DNA of 64,000 nt from Adiantum capillus-veneris (GCA_014529385.2 CM043953.1:114417549-114481548), one strand, 5' to 3'. Positions 1 to 29,563 are shown, numbered from the stretch's first letter. Notes: generated from the sequence alone by a model not told the origin. Made by a program: numbers and translations.

Positions 1-1513
1 TAGCTTTCAGGACAGGGACATTATATTTTTCTTAGAGACTCATTAGGCCCCTAGAGAGATGATACGATATGTGACAAGATATAGATGGGAGACAGCTTGC
101 CGGACTAACACACGATCTGAGCATGGGAGCAGAGGATTGGGGGGAGTAGCAGTATTATTCATAGAGGAGCTAGAGCCACTTCTACACATTGTATGAAGAG
201 ACGATCATGCTAGATACACGTGGAACAATTTCACAGTAGGATCAAGATCAGTGGGTGTAGCAATGGATCATATTCTCTTGACACTTTCCGTCTCCTTTCA
301 GTCGAGTATAGCCTAGGTGCCAGGAGGGAAGACGCATACCCGCTATACATTTACACCAGAGACTGATTGTGTTTATACAAAGGAGACCTATAGTCGCCTA
401 TGTATAGCGTGAGGACTCCTAGTGGAGGAGATCACCACTTTACTGATTGAGACATTGCATGATGCAACAGTAGAGGCATACCCACACACTCAGCCTAATC
501 AGAGATGCCGTTCTGGGACCATGCCTCATAACAATTGGTATGACGAGGAGTGTAGAGAGACGAGAGCACAGCTTCAAAGAGATCTTCTCCTAGGGGTCAT
601 CAACAATCACAGACAGTCTCGAATAGCCTTCAGGCGCTTTGTGCTACGGAAGAAGCGATCATTTCTAGCTCAAAGGGAATGAGATTTATACCGGTTGTTC
701 TTGAGTAGAGATTCGGGAGAGGTATGGCGTTTCTTTCATGAGGACTCCCCTCCTTCAGTGATTACTTCTCCTAATGTGTGGGGTCAGTATGCAACATCTT
801 TATATACGGTCCCTGGACAGACACCCCTTCCAGATCCTTCTGAGCCATGCCCATCTACGAGTACCTTCTTCACCATCGAGATGGTAAAGATGGCCATTGT
901 CAGGACAAGGACAGGACGAGGACCAGGAGGGCATATGATCATGGTCTAGTAGCAGAGCACTTTATACATTCTAGGGATATGTTGGCAGAGGTTCTTGCAG
1001 ATCTCTTCAATTGTGTCATGTGTAAGGGTCTACCTGAGACTTGGAGACTGTCCACTATTGTGCCTATCTTCAAGGCAAGTGATCCTACGGAGCTTGGAAA
1101 CTACCGTACTATTATGATTGGACACACATTGGCACGGTTGTATGCGTCTATCCTTGAGCAGCAGTTGAGCAGATGGGCAAAGAGAGAGGGCATACAAGCA
1201 GCGGGACAAGCCGGTTTTAGGAGAGTCTTCTCCACTCTTGACCATATTCTGGCACTGAGAGCCATCATTGAGGAGGGTAGGGCACATGGAAGATGGATTT
1301 ATTGTAGCTTTGTGGATTTCCGCAAAGCATTTGACATGGTGCCCAGAGCCATATTGATGCGCAGACTACAGGAGATGGGAGTGCCCATTGAGTTGATTTG
1401 GGGGATCATGGCTCTATATAGGTCAGTGGTGGGACATATATGCACTTCAGAGGGGATATCTAACTTAGTTCACTCGCTATTGGAGTGAAACAAGGCTGTT
1501 CCTTGTCTCCTAC
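1..1513 (+). pseudogene. Decayed LINE ORF2, 5' segment (endonuclease remnant and N-terminal RT)
   Basis: This is a diverged copy of the better-preserved LINE at 9.5-14.3 kb. Positions 1-225 match the start of its APE-type endonuclease. The copy then jumps at about 222-230 to the end of that domain, so roughly 450 bp of endonuclease are missing. Readable pieces follow at 422-682, 695-949 and 847-1488, in changing frames. The last holds the RT core with GQAGFRR and FVDFRKAFDMVPRA. The copy is interrupted at 1513 by an LTR and resumes at 2990. Frameshifts and the deletion make it non-functional. It starts upstream of the window. Confidence 0.85.
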
Positions 1514-1984
1514 TGTCACCAGCGTGTGACTACTATCTATTCTTTTTGTTGATTTCTTTCTTATTATCTATTTACTTTCACTTTTTGGAAACACCCCTCG
1601 GGAAATCTAACTGCCTTGCATTGCATAGCTAGTGTGGAATTGTCCAGAGGGAGTCCAGGCCTGAGGGCAAGAGAGCACTAAGGTTGGACAAGGACTATGG
1701 TTAGCCAAGTGGGGTCATTGACTAGCCAAAGTGGAATCCTTTGCTACAGAGGCTACATTTCAGTTCTGGATGTGGCGGCAGTGTACAAAGAGGGTCGGAT
1801 GACCTAGAAAGATACAATGGCAGCATCTCCTAAAATTTAGGGAACTGCTATTTTGGGACTTGAAAATGTGTTGGCGTCATTACCTCCGGAATGACAAGGG
1901 GAACATTTTCTTACTCTGCCGTGAAGTCAACTGGGCAACCGGTTGGGATATTTTTAGACGGCAACCCCGAAACGGGAAAATGCT

Positions 1985-2016
1985 TATAAATGTGCCAAGT
2001 GGCACCTTCTGGTGCA
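1985..2016 (+). promoter_or_regulatory. LTR core promoter: TATA box plus inverted repeats
   Basis: TATAAAT at 1985-1991 is followed directly by GTGCCAAGTGGCACC and then TTCTGGTGCAC, which can fold as two alternative hairpins around the likely transcription start. The same layout, a TATA-like AT run followed by GTGCC, recurs in other LTRs here (about 17110-17126 and 19451-19463). Confidence 0.5.
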
Positions 2017-2782
2017 CTTGCCTCATGCAACAAGAAGTGGCGCTGAATTTTAAGCTGGGAGAGGCTCATTTGCAGCTTTTGTCACAGGTTAAGAGCTATG
2101 GAGTGCTTGCCTTCCCTCTTATGCACAGTGCAGTGCCAGGAGTGATGCCCTGCACGCTACGCACTGCCCTCTCTCTCCCCTTTGGCAGTATGTTATGCCC
2201 CTCTAGTGGGCTTTTCATTTGACCAATGTACAGTTGTGTGGGTTCATGCGCGATTGCCGAGGCAAGAGCCTCTTGCACAGGTACTGGATTAGCTAGCAGC
2301 TAATCCCCCCGCAGGTATAGGTGAATTCGGAGAGGTTTCACGCCAGAAATCTCGTCCAATTCAAAGGGCAAGTAGCCCTACAGGTGCGGGAGCTCGAGGA
2401 CTTGCTACGGATGCGACCGGCATGCGAAACGGAGCCCGAAACAGTAAATTACAGCCTGCTGTGTATTTTTGCAGGTTTAGGGTTTTGGCCCTAAACGGAC
2501 CCTAATACCCCCAGGAGGTTCGGGGACGCAAGGGGACCGCTGTATAGGTGATCTGGCGCATTTTCAGGGCTGAAAACAGAGAATTCAGCGTGCTGCAGAT
2601 TCTCGCCAGGTTTTGCAAAGTGCCCGTATGCGTTGGGAAAGTCATTTAATGCGTGGGAATATTGACCGTGAAGGGTTCTAGTACAATTATGCTGCCGAAA
2701 TCGGGCTGGAACAGTGGAAATTCAGCCGAGTTTGTGCGGGGCAGCTTGTAGGGAACCACAACGTTTATTCCCTCTTTTGAAC

Positions 2783-2815
2783 AATAAAGAAATACCGAAA
2801 GGGGCGCCTAAGTTA
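2783..2815 (+). terminator. LTR polyadenylation signal and conserved R/U5 block
   Basis: AATAAA at 2783-2788 is followed by GAAATACCGAAAGGGGCGCC. Close relatives of this block occur at 8930-8960, 17194-17240 and, reversed, 3940-3960 and 18470-18490. That marks it as the most conserved part of this LTR superfamily. Confidence 0.5.
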
Positions 2816-2989
2816 GGGGCCAATCTGGTCTCGGTCTTCTCATACAGGTGCATTCTAGCATCTGTATCCCATTCCCCTCTCTTGGGTCACTATAGCGCAG
2901 GTAAAATAGACGACTAATAATGGGTGAAAGCTAAATCAAGGTTTGAAGTAAAGTCTACCGCCCTTTTTGGATTGAACAGGCCGGTTTCA

Positions 2990-3750
2990 CCTACTCTATT
3001 TGGTATGGATATAGATGAGGTTTCTGATTACATTGATAGAGGTGCCCAGCTGGCAGGGACATGGATTCCATTGGTGTTATATGTTGATGATATTGTGTTG
3101 ATCTCTGAATCACCGGAGAGTATGCAGCGACACTTGGGTGCATTACATAGCTTTGCAGAGGATAGTGGATTGTGTGTAAACCTTGGTAAAACCAAGGTTA
3201 TGGTGTTTAACACCACACCGCAGTGGATCAGGAGATCAACACCTACATTCACTTATGGTCAGAAGACTGTGGAGTACACAGATGCATACACTTATCTTGG
3301 GGTAGTCATCATTGGGCCAAAGTTTTCTTTGAAGAGAGCAGCAAAGACTAGACTGACCAGAGCATATGCGGCCTTGGGAGGATTGGAGAGGATGTGCTCA
3401 CAGGTTCAAGTCCAAGAACCCCGAACAAAGTTCTGGCTCTTTGATACCTTGGTAGCTTCAGCTATGCTCTATAGGGTTCAGGTTTGGGGACCCTCTGTGG
3501 GTCAGGATGGGTGGAGAGGTATGGAGAGGCCCTTGGTATCTATGATCTCTCATCTGATTAGAGCCAACACCTCCGTGCCGCACGAGATCATTAGAGCAGA
3601 GTTAGCGGCCCCCCCATGGAGATAGAGGCGCTTACCAGATCAGTCTCCTTTATGCACAACTTATGGGATACTACCAAAGACAGATATGCCAACCTGGCCC
3701 TTGAGTCCTCCAAACAATTAGCTTTACAGGGGGACACATGATGCTGGTAT
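2990..3750 (+). pseudogene. Decayed LINE ORF2, middle segment (RT palm to thumb)
   Basis: This continues the LINE broken at 1513. The open piece at 2924-3625 reads the RT active-site region with YVDDIVLIS, where the related LINE at 12.5 kb has YADD. It continues with NLGKTKVMVFN, and after that through the region corresponding to 12440-13210 of the related LINE. A frame break follows near 3615. At 3750 it is cut by the second, inverted LTR. It is non-functional. Confidence 0.85.
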
Positions 3751-5269
3751 TGAAACCGGCCCATGGGGCGGTAGGCTTTGGCTTTCATCCGAAATTCTTT
3801 ACTTTAGACACACACAGAGAGAACGTGCAAAGGAAACCTGTGACGGGAAAATTAACACTTAAGCACACACACGGCTCGGAAGCTAGAATGCTTCGAGCAA
3901 ACGCCGACAACCTGTAGGCCCCCAAAATTGGCGCGCCTTTCGGTATTTCTTTTTACTTTAACAGAGGGAATAAAACGTGTGATTTCCTACAAGCTGTCCT
4001 GCATAATCCGGGCTGAAATCCACCTGTTCTGGCCCGTTTTCGGCAGCATAACTGTACTAGGACGCTTCACAGACAGTATCCCCACGCAATAGATGACTTT
4101 CCCCACGCATACGGACACTTTGCAAAACCTGGCGAAAATCTGCAGCACGCTGAATTCTCTGTTTTCTGCCCCAAAAATGCGCTAGATCACCTCTACAGCG
4201 GTCCCCTCGCGTCCCCGGACCACCTGGGGGTATTAGGGAACGTTTAGGGCCGAAACCCTAAACCTGCAAAAATACACAGCAGGCTGTAATTTCCTGTTTT
4301 GGGCTCCGTTTTGCGATCCGGTCCCATCTCTAGCAAGTCATTGAGCTCCCGCACCTGTAGGGCTACTTGCCCTTTGAAGCGAACGAGATTTCTCACGTGA
4401 AACCTCTCCGAATTCACGTGTACTTGTGGAGGATTAGCAACTAGCTAATTCAGTACCTGTGCAAGAGGCTCTTGCCTCGGCAATCGCGCATGAACCCACA
4501 CAACTGTACACTTAGTCAAATGAAGAGCCCTCTTGTGGGGCATCACATAACTGCACGTAGGGGAGAGAGAGAGCAGTTACTTCTAGCACCACACTGTACA
4601 TAGAGTGGAAAGAAGCACTCCATAGCTCTTAACCCGTGACAATATGAAAAATGAGGACTCCCAGCTTAATATTCAGCGCTACCTCTTCATTGCATAAGGA
4701 AAGTACACTAAAATGCACCACTTGGCACGATTACAAGCAATTTCCCGTTTCGGGGTTGCCGCCTAAAAATCTCCCGACTGGTTGCCCAGTTGACTTCGCG
4801 GCAGAGTTGTAAAATGTTCCCCTGAAGGTAATGACGCGAACACATTTCACAACCCAAATTAGCAATTTCCTAATTTTTAGGAGATGCTTCTGCTGGGCTC
4901 CCTTTGGTCATCTGACCATCTATCCTCATTGGGACCGCATCCAAAAGTGCAATGTGGCCCAACTATCGGATACTTTCTGTTGGTGATCCCACCTTGACTT
5001 TATGCCTTTATTGAGTTCACTTCATAGTATCCACCAACTTGCTAAGTGCAACGAGGGGACCTACATGATCTTGCACTGAGCCTAGACATCCTCTTACTAT
5101 ACGAATTCCAGTGCCGACCCACTTCCTGTCTGCGGGTGAAACTACCGTTCACATTGGCCATACAATGTCCGACCATTTGCAACTTCAAAAAGAGGGTCTC
5201 AAAAATAAAACAAAAATTATTGGAAAGAGACCAACAATTAAGGTTAGCAGTTGCCACGTCCTCGTGACA
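3751..5269 (-). mobile_element. Second solo LTR of the same family, inverted (1519 bp)
   Basis: The reverse complement aligns along its length with the LTR at 1514-2989. It starts TGAAACCGGCC and ends GTGACA on the + strand. The shared R/U5 block is at 3935-3960, and the stretch at 4440-4520 mirrors 2220-2300. The left flank is LINE ...GGTAT; the right flank begins ATGCACAG, the continuation of that LINE site, so the target duplication is mostly eroded. With the first LTR it makes a large inverted repeat around 761 bp of LINE. Small overlapping frames at 5042-5275 lie inside this LTR and are not taken as genes. Confidence 0.8.
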
Positions 5270-5277
5270 ATGCACAG

Positions 5278-5705
5278 CCTCTGGCTCTTTGATACCTTGA
5301 TAGCTTCAGCTATGCTCTATGGGGTTCAGGTTTGGGAACCCTCTGTGGGTCAGGATGGGTGGAGAGGTATGGAGAGGCCCTTGGTATCTATGATCTCTCG
5401 TCTCATTAGAGCCAAGGCCTCCGTGCCACACGAGATCATTAGAGCGGAGTTAGCGGGCCCCCCTAAGGAGATAGAGGCGCTTACCAGATCAGTCTCCTTT
5501 ATGCACAGCTTATGGGTACTACCAGAGACGGATATGCCAGATTGGCCCTTGAGTCCTCCAAACATTTAGCTTTACAGGGGGGCACATCATGCTGGTATGC
5601 ACAGATGTCATCATGGTTCCAGATACAATGATACATGGCTTCAGCATGGACAGCTTGCTTCCCTTCCAGTACTCTCTTGATGCACCATCGCTCTTACATC
5701 TGTGG
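5278..5705 (+). pseudogene. Duplicated LINE ORF2 fragment
   Basis: From CTCTGGCTCTTTGATACC onward this repeats LINE positions about 3432-3750 with only scattered differences. It then runs on past the point where the first copy was interrupted (matches to 13250-13310 at 5640-5700). It is either a segmental duplication of the locus or a second LINE piece joined at the shared ATGCACAGC. It is frame-broken. Confidence 0.75.
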
Positions 5706-6054
5706 AGATTACTATAATCATGTGTCGAGCACACATCCTTCTTGGCTTGATTACAGATTTTTTTATTTGGTAGTTAAGATCCTCCAAACAACCTCAGCTT
5801 GTGAAAGTTATGAATTAGCATATAGCATGTATTCAGTTATGCAGGCAAAATTGGTAATAATGAGACGTGATGAAATTTATGATGTGTCATTGTCTCCTGA
5901 TATACAGCTGGCCAAATTTTTACAAGGCCAACTACCTGTGGACCTATATCCTGTAAGTTGTTTGCTTTCTTTTCTGCTGATATTGTGCTTACTGCTGGAT
6001 TTAATGCTGCAGGAAACTACCCTTCATGACAGTGTTTCTTTATTTGGGTTTCAG

Positions 6055-23838
<17,784 letters not shown>

Positions 23839-25860
23839 GTGTAATGATGAAATTTTGTATTCATGTAAATTTTCTGTCTCATCATTTTTTATACACAATA
23901 TCGATTCATTACCTACCACAGAAACAACAATCTTTTCTTCTTTCTTTGGGTTTCTTTTCCCTTTTCCCTCTATTTGAATATCCCGTGTGAGTAAGCTTAC
24001 TCCATTACCTTATGAATCTTCTCTCTCTTACGAGCTTTGATGTATTTTACATCTTGTTTACTTGTCCATCATGTTTTTGCCTCATTCTTTTAAAGATTCC
24101 CCATCCCCATCTCATACATATGTATATGTTGATGTATCCTTCTGATATGATGAGACATCCAAATCAGTTGTATGCTTCAGTCCTCATAGGTCAATGTGGT
24201 CTACAGTGGTGATAACCTTAGCCATCATTTATTCATGATTGCGATTACATACGTCATGAGATTACCCATTGACATCTTCTTTGCCTGAACACATGTTCAC
24301 ACACAAAACCCTCTCCATCCAGCTCATTTGGCTATTACATATCAAATTTCCTCGTTCACCTATATGAACAACTAATAGAGAATCCAAGGGAATGGATGGC
24401 ATGACAAGTTGTGTGCGATCTTTTACTTACATTTCAGACAATAAGAGGTGGGAAATCACATGTTAAAAGATGCAAAGGTTTGAAGAAACACCCTGGTCAG
24501 GCTTTGATGGGTTTGATAGAGAAGGCTCATGTGGTCTATCATGTATTTAACAGGTGGTCTGTCCTATCTTGAGAACTGAGATTCAGCTGTCATTCACCAA
24601 TAGACGGTAGATCAAGAATTATGGATGGTCTGCGCCAGACATCAGCTGGCGAAGGGCCCCACAGGCTCTGATAGGTAAGCAGTTTTCATATATTGGTAGG
24701 TGAAGAGGTTGGTGAGCTCTCAAGAAGATGGATTCATAAGGTCAACATTCCTACGGTCTAAGATCCTATAGTTGAAGTTAACTCTCTGATTGTCATGGTA
24801 GGCCTCACATTGTCAAATTGATATAAATAGGAGAAAAGGAGCCTAATAATTTGGCAGATAGATTGCTAGTACTCCATCACTCACATCAGGCTAACTGTAG
24901 GAGATCTTTATGGTGTGAAGTGTCATAGAGAGGATAAAAGGCTTGAGAAATTCTATTGTTGCTTTATGATTTAGGCAAAGTATCTGAGTGCTTAAAGACA
25001 GGTCTTATGATGTTTACTCCTTTTGTATGGAACAGGCAGTACAAGAGAGGACACACAAGATACACAAGATAAGGTCTTCTGATGTTTCTACTTTTGTATG
25101 GAGCAGGCAGTATAAGAGAGGATACACAAGATGTGCAGCATTGGCTATACATGAAAGGGCGTTAGTCAGACTCTCTTTTAGTAACTGTGGGCCCGTGATG
25201 ATTTCTGAAAAGATCAACGATGTGTCCTTTTGACTGGAGTTTCCGGATACTTGAAAGATTCATGATGCATTCCATGTGAGTCCAGGATTATCTGTGATGG
25301 ATAGAGACATTGATAGAGGAACCATTTCAGGAGATTTCACAAATCTTGAACTCGAGATCTCTTACGCAAGAGGAAAATGGGATAGCCAATCTACCACACT
25401 TGAGAGCACAAGTATTGATCTTTGATAGGTGGATTGTAGCAGAATCCATTACTATACAAGGTGTGTTGGCAAAGTGTCACATCGATCCTTTATAGACATA
25501 TAAAGTTTGCATAAGAGCCTAGAGTTGTCACAGTGAGTGGCAGCGCTATATTGACATCAGGGGTTTTAAAGGTACTGAAATGGATCTCTAATGAGTATGC
25601 ATGGGTAGAGGATTGTACAAAAAATTTCAGAGACATAATTGCTGCACGTGTGTGGGGCCTCTAGAGTCACTTTTTGTGAGAAAGCAACACAACATAGGGT
25701 AGACGTATACATAACAAAAAATAAAGTAACTTTTTTTGGGGGCTGTGTGTGTGTGTGTGGGGGGTTGATTTTGTTATTGAAATCGAATAATGACATCTGA
25801 AGATGTAGAGAGGGCTACATCAAAATGTGGGGAGACTCTCCCAATGAAAAGGTATGGATC
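23839..25860. other. No gene recognised downstream of ABC1K
   Basis: AT-rich 3' flank. It contains the tandem duplication at 25003-25132 and a GT-rich patch at 25745-25760. Small open frames have no domain I recognise. Confidence 0.4.
25003..25132. repeat. Imperfect tandem duplication, 2 x ~66 bp
   Basis: GGTCTTATGATGTTTACTCC... and GGTCTTCTGATGTTTCTACT... both continue with TTTTGTATGGA.CAGGCAGTA and an ACACAAGAT end. Confidence 0.85.
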
Positions 25861-28080
25861 AACTCTACCCAGATGTCACGTATAGTCTCCGCTAGTGGGA
25901 CGGGTCGAGCCTCGAAGATGCGGAAGCACTGGGCCCTCGAGATGAACCAAAATGTCAGGCTGTAGATGAGCTCCCATAAACACTCTCTATCCTTGCTCCA
26001 CTCCTCAAGTATAAGCTCCGTGGGGGGCTAGAGAGTAAGCCGGCCTCCCTGTATCACAATCATCCTGCTGACTGAAGTCATCTCAAAATAAAGTGTTGGG
26101 CCCGTGATGGTGGACTAAGCTCCAAGTCAGCTGTCGAAATTGCGGGCAGAATTCAAAGCCAAACCTGCTTTGCCATGGGGCAGTCCCACAGACACAGACG
26201 TGTGTCTCAAGTGGATGGTCACAGACGGTACTCACCTCAGAGTGGCCACTGTGCACCAACCAATTCTCAACTGGAGTAGCTCGATGTGCAACTAGCCATC
26301 GGAACATAGTGGCTCTCCTTAGCTGTCTGATGTCCCAAAGGCGTCCACAAAAATATGCCAAGAACTCGGTCGTGAGACCCTCCACTTGCCAATGATCGGT
26401 TGCAGCATGACGAGCCTCTCTCTCTCTGCACTGTATGTGACGTCTTAGTCGTGCTGTTTACTGAAAGAAGGGGATCCCCGGGTGATCAGCTGAAGCAAAA
26501 GGATCCCGCCAAAACCACTCCTCTGGGTGCTGCTGCACTCGCACCAGAGAACGGCACTCGCAAGCCGCTAGTGTCTTAACTCAAGAGTTGACGGGTTAGG
26601 ATCTATCACACAAGTCCTCCCACTGATGCAAGCAACACTTGGCCACCTCTGGTGCCTTGGTAGTAACTCTGTAGAGATGACCCTCTCTTTGAACCTCAAA
26701 GAACATGCAGAAACCCGTGTCTGAGTAAGCCCTAACTGCAATGAGGACCTCCATTCGATTGAGAGCCCCCATCCAGCAGGGAATCGCCGGCCACTATGCT
26801 GGGATAGCCTCTACAATATCCTGATAAATGATCTGCACCCCCCTCATGTCTGGCAGCCGAAGGCTTTGACTCTCCTCATCAAGTGCTGTAAACTGCAGCC
26901 AATCGCCAGAAGTAAGGGCTTGACTTTGTGCAATGGGACCCCAAGGGACATGAGGTCGGCTACCAACAATGTGTCCTTGCTGTGTGCCGACCAAGGGGTT
27001 CCATGTAAGTGGCTACCTAAAGCGCTCTTCAATGATGCGTGTTGGTGTTGCTCAAGGCCACACTTTGCAGTTGCTCTCAAGACCGAAGCAGGTTCATAGC
27101 AAAATGGTCCTCCCAGGCCCACTCTGCGCAACTCTCTGAAAATCCAGTGAGTGGAAGGGCTCCATGGGCCGCCTATTTGTGGGACTCGGGCATGAATCCG
27201 GTGAGACAGCAGCTCGTTCCAGGGCTCTTCTCCTGGAAGGAGACTTCTGACAATGAGCAAAGAGGGCTCTACTCTGCCGGGTCGAATATCCCCAACCCTC
27301 CCCAAGAGCAAGGTAAAGTAATGACCTGCCATGAAACTTTGGCCTGAGCAGATAGTGCGTCTCGCCCAAAAAAGTTCCCGATCAACCGCTTCAAGTGGCT
27401 GATGCAAGATTTCGAGAAAATCAAGCAAGACGTGATGTACCACAATAGTAGCCAGAAGCACCCGGTTGGCCACTAAAGCTGTGGCTGCAAGAGAGAGCCG
27501 TGCCGAACTCCAATGGAGCAGTTTCCTCCTGATGAAGAGAAGTAATATGTTGCTCTTGTGATGTATTCAAACCAATGTGACAACCCAAGTAATGAATTGG
27601 TGCCCCTGGAGAGATCCAATTGAAGCCTCCCAAGTGACCGATTGGGGATTGGGGCGTGGAAGCACTACCAACCCAAAAAGCCACAATCTTCTGCCGGTTA
27701 ATCAATGCTCTCGACACACAACAGAACACTTCGTGAAAATTGACCTCTCGGCTTTTAGAAACATGCCGAGTCATCAACAAACTTACCGTCCAAAAGCTCA
27801 TCTCCTCGAATAGGTAGCTGTGGTCCATGCAATCCAACCTCGTGTGGAGTCAAACATCTACTCTATCGCCTCAGCATAGAAAAGGAATAGGAAGGGGGCT
27901 AGGGGGCAGCCTTGATGTACTGACTGTGTAAGCATGAAACGGTCCCCTCTTTCCCCTGCCAACAGGCGTGACTATCCGCACACCAAGCTGACACTCCTCT
28001 TATCCATGCATCTGAGCCAGTCCTGTGCATAGTGCAATCAAGGAAGTCCCAGTCATATTGTGAAGGTAAGACCAAAGGTA
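25860..28080 (-). pseudogene. Plant L1-type LINE ORF2 relic (RT to zf-RVT region), minus strand
   Basis: Read from 28080 down: a degenerate RT palm with QSVHQGCPLAPFLFLFYAEA (27.87-27.93 kb); PIRGDELLDGKFVDDSACF (27.76-27.83 kb), where the usual FADD box reads FVDD; and IVAFWVGSASTPQ with APIHYLGCHIGL (27.58-27.7 kb). RVLLATIVVHHVLL follows at 27.4-27.47 kb, then a C-terminal segment with RATMFRWLVAHRATPVENWL near 26.3 kb. This is the order of plant L1 RTs. Many frameshifts are present, and there is no endonuclease or ORF1. It is not contiguous with the ORF1 relic at 22 kb, because the order on the minus strand is wrong. Confidence 0.8.
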
Positions 28081-28348
28081 GTAAGTGGTAGTCAAGTGAC
28101 CCAAAAAACTAACAAAAGATTTGGGGCAATATCATAGAAGAGAGCTCTAAGGACACTTTGCTTAATCAAATGACCAAGTGCGAGAAAGATGAGAAGTGCC
28201 CTCTAAATACCTCCTAAGGCTCGTTGTTGCTCAATTGGGTTGGACCTAATGCAAACAGAACACACAATCCTGAACAAATTGGAGATGGTAAAGACGACAC
28301 CTTATTTTCTTGCACAAACTAGGATGTGGGGAGAGAGAGTGAGAGAGA

Positions 28349-28493
28349 GAGACTCTACAACCTTAAGACTGTCAGAACTTAATACCAACAATAAGTGAGT
28401 CTTTTACTACAAGAAAAAGAGACTCTACAACCTTAGACTGTCACAACTTAATACCAACAATAAGTGAGTCTTTCACTACAAGGAAAAGAGCAG
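28349..28493. repeat. Tandem duplication, 2 x ~73 bp
   Basis: Both units contain GAGACTCTACAACCTTA and TTAATACCAACAATAAGTGA with few differences. Confidence 0.88.
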
Positions 28494-28499
28494 GGGGAG

Positions 28500-29306
28500 A
28501 GAGAGGTAGCACACTTTTTAATCACCCAATATACACGTTAAATGAGTAGCTCACAGCATCATGCTTGGTCACCATATAGATAAAGCTCTCAAAGAATAGA
28601 TCCACAATCTTGCAAGCCCATGCAAGAATTATTGTCATCAAAACCCTTAACCTCAACCAAAATTCATACTCAAAAGAGCCAGCCTAATGAACTATCTTAG
28701 GGCCAAGGGGTGCCTCTACACCCTATCGCCCTCTTACTACAGCTTACTAATAGCTTGTCATTTAAGTGTGCAATTTATTCTCAAGAAGTACGTTTAGAGA
28801 GAAAGAAAGATCAAGTAGGAGATAGTTGAGTGAGACAATTAAAATGCCAGCAAGGAAACAGAAGTTTTGTGTGCAACATAAAATTTAGCTAATGCTAAGA
28901 GAAAGGTAAGAGAGGGTTGCATTAAAACTACATCTATAACCTATTGTTAGTTAGGTATATATAGAAACAAGATTGGACCTTCTTCAAGTTGTTTTTTGAA
29001 TGATAGTGTTCGGTTGCCTACGCGGCTTTCTCTGTACTTTATTAGGATGCACCATTTGAAAGGAATTTTGTGATGAGCGGGAATCTTTTTGAATCTCTTT
29101 CTTTCGGTAGTGAAATTGTTTGTGAAAGGGGTAGTCAATCAATCGCACACTTAGGGGGAGAAAGAGTGTGTTTGATGTGAGTGTGCCATTGATTAGCCTC
29201 TAAATCTTATCCCTTGCACTTGCAATATTTCTTCAATGCTTCATTAGTAGTGCTAGCTTGATTTAGAAACCCCAAGCTTGTGTCACTTGAGCTAAAAGTG
29301 CTTGCA
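28500..29306 (+). mobile_element. Possible 5' LTR region preceding a PBS
   Basis: There is no ORF of note. Inferred as LTR only because an initiator-Met PBS-like site follows at 29311 and gag-like sequence follows that. The start is not identified. Confidence 0.3.
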
Positions 29307-29310
29307 TGTG

Positions 29311-29322
29311 TGGTGTTAGAGC
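29311..29322 (+). promoter_or_regulatory. Probable primer-binding site (initiator tRNA-Met)
   Basis: TGGTGTTAGAGC, two transitions from TGGTATCAGAGC. It lies about 550 bp before gag-like sequence on the same strand. Confidence 0.5.
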
Positions 29323-29529
29323 AGTGGTGATCAAAGGCCACCAACTCAATAGGAGGACATGTTCATAGATTAGAGAGCGAGCCATTGTCGTGCATCATGA
29401 TCTTCAACCAGACTTGAGAGAAGTACCAAGAGTGTAGGTTGAGCAAGAGTTGATGGGTAGAGAAAGCCATGTTGATGGAAAGGAGCAGGTGCTTGTGGGT
29501 AGCATGAGTGCACGTGTGTTTACAAAGAA

Positions 29530-29531
<2 letters not shown>

Positions 29532-29562
<31 letters not shown>
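29532..29562. repeat. (GT)n microsatellite
   Basis: About 15 GT units in the leader between the PBS and gag. Confidence 0.95.

Positions 29563-29563
<1 letters not shown>

Larger units (their letters stand above)
1514..2989 (+). mobile_element. Solo LTR (TGTCAC...TTTCA family), 1476 bp, with 5-bp target duplication
   Basis: The segment begins TGTCACC and ends GGTTTCA, obeying the TG...CA rule. It is flanked by the direct repeat CCTAC (1509-1513 and 2990-2994), and removing it rejoins the LINE reading. A TATA box (TATAAAT, 1985-1991) is followed by overlapping GTGCC/GGCAC inverted repeats, and AATAAA lies at 2783-2788, giving a plausible U3-R-U5 order on the + strand. No internal retrotransposon sequence adjoins it, so it is a solo LTR left by LTR-LTR recombination. 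The short open frames inside are not thought to be genes. Confidence 0.85.

Noticed and set aside
2060-2340. Mirror similarity between 2220-2300 and 4440-4520 as terminal inverted repeats of one DNA transposon
   Set aside because: Each copy has TG...CA ends, the first has its own 5-bp CCTAC duplication, and the LINE reading resumes between them, so two separate LTR insertions explain it better.
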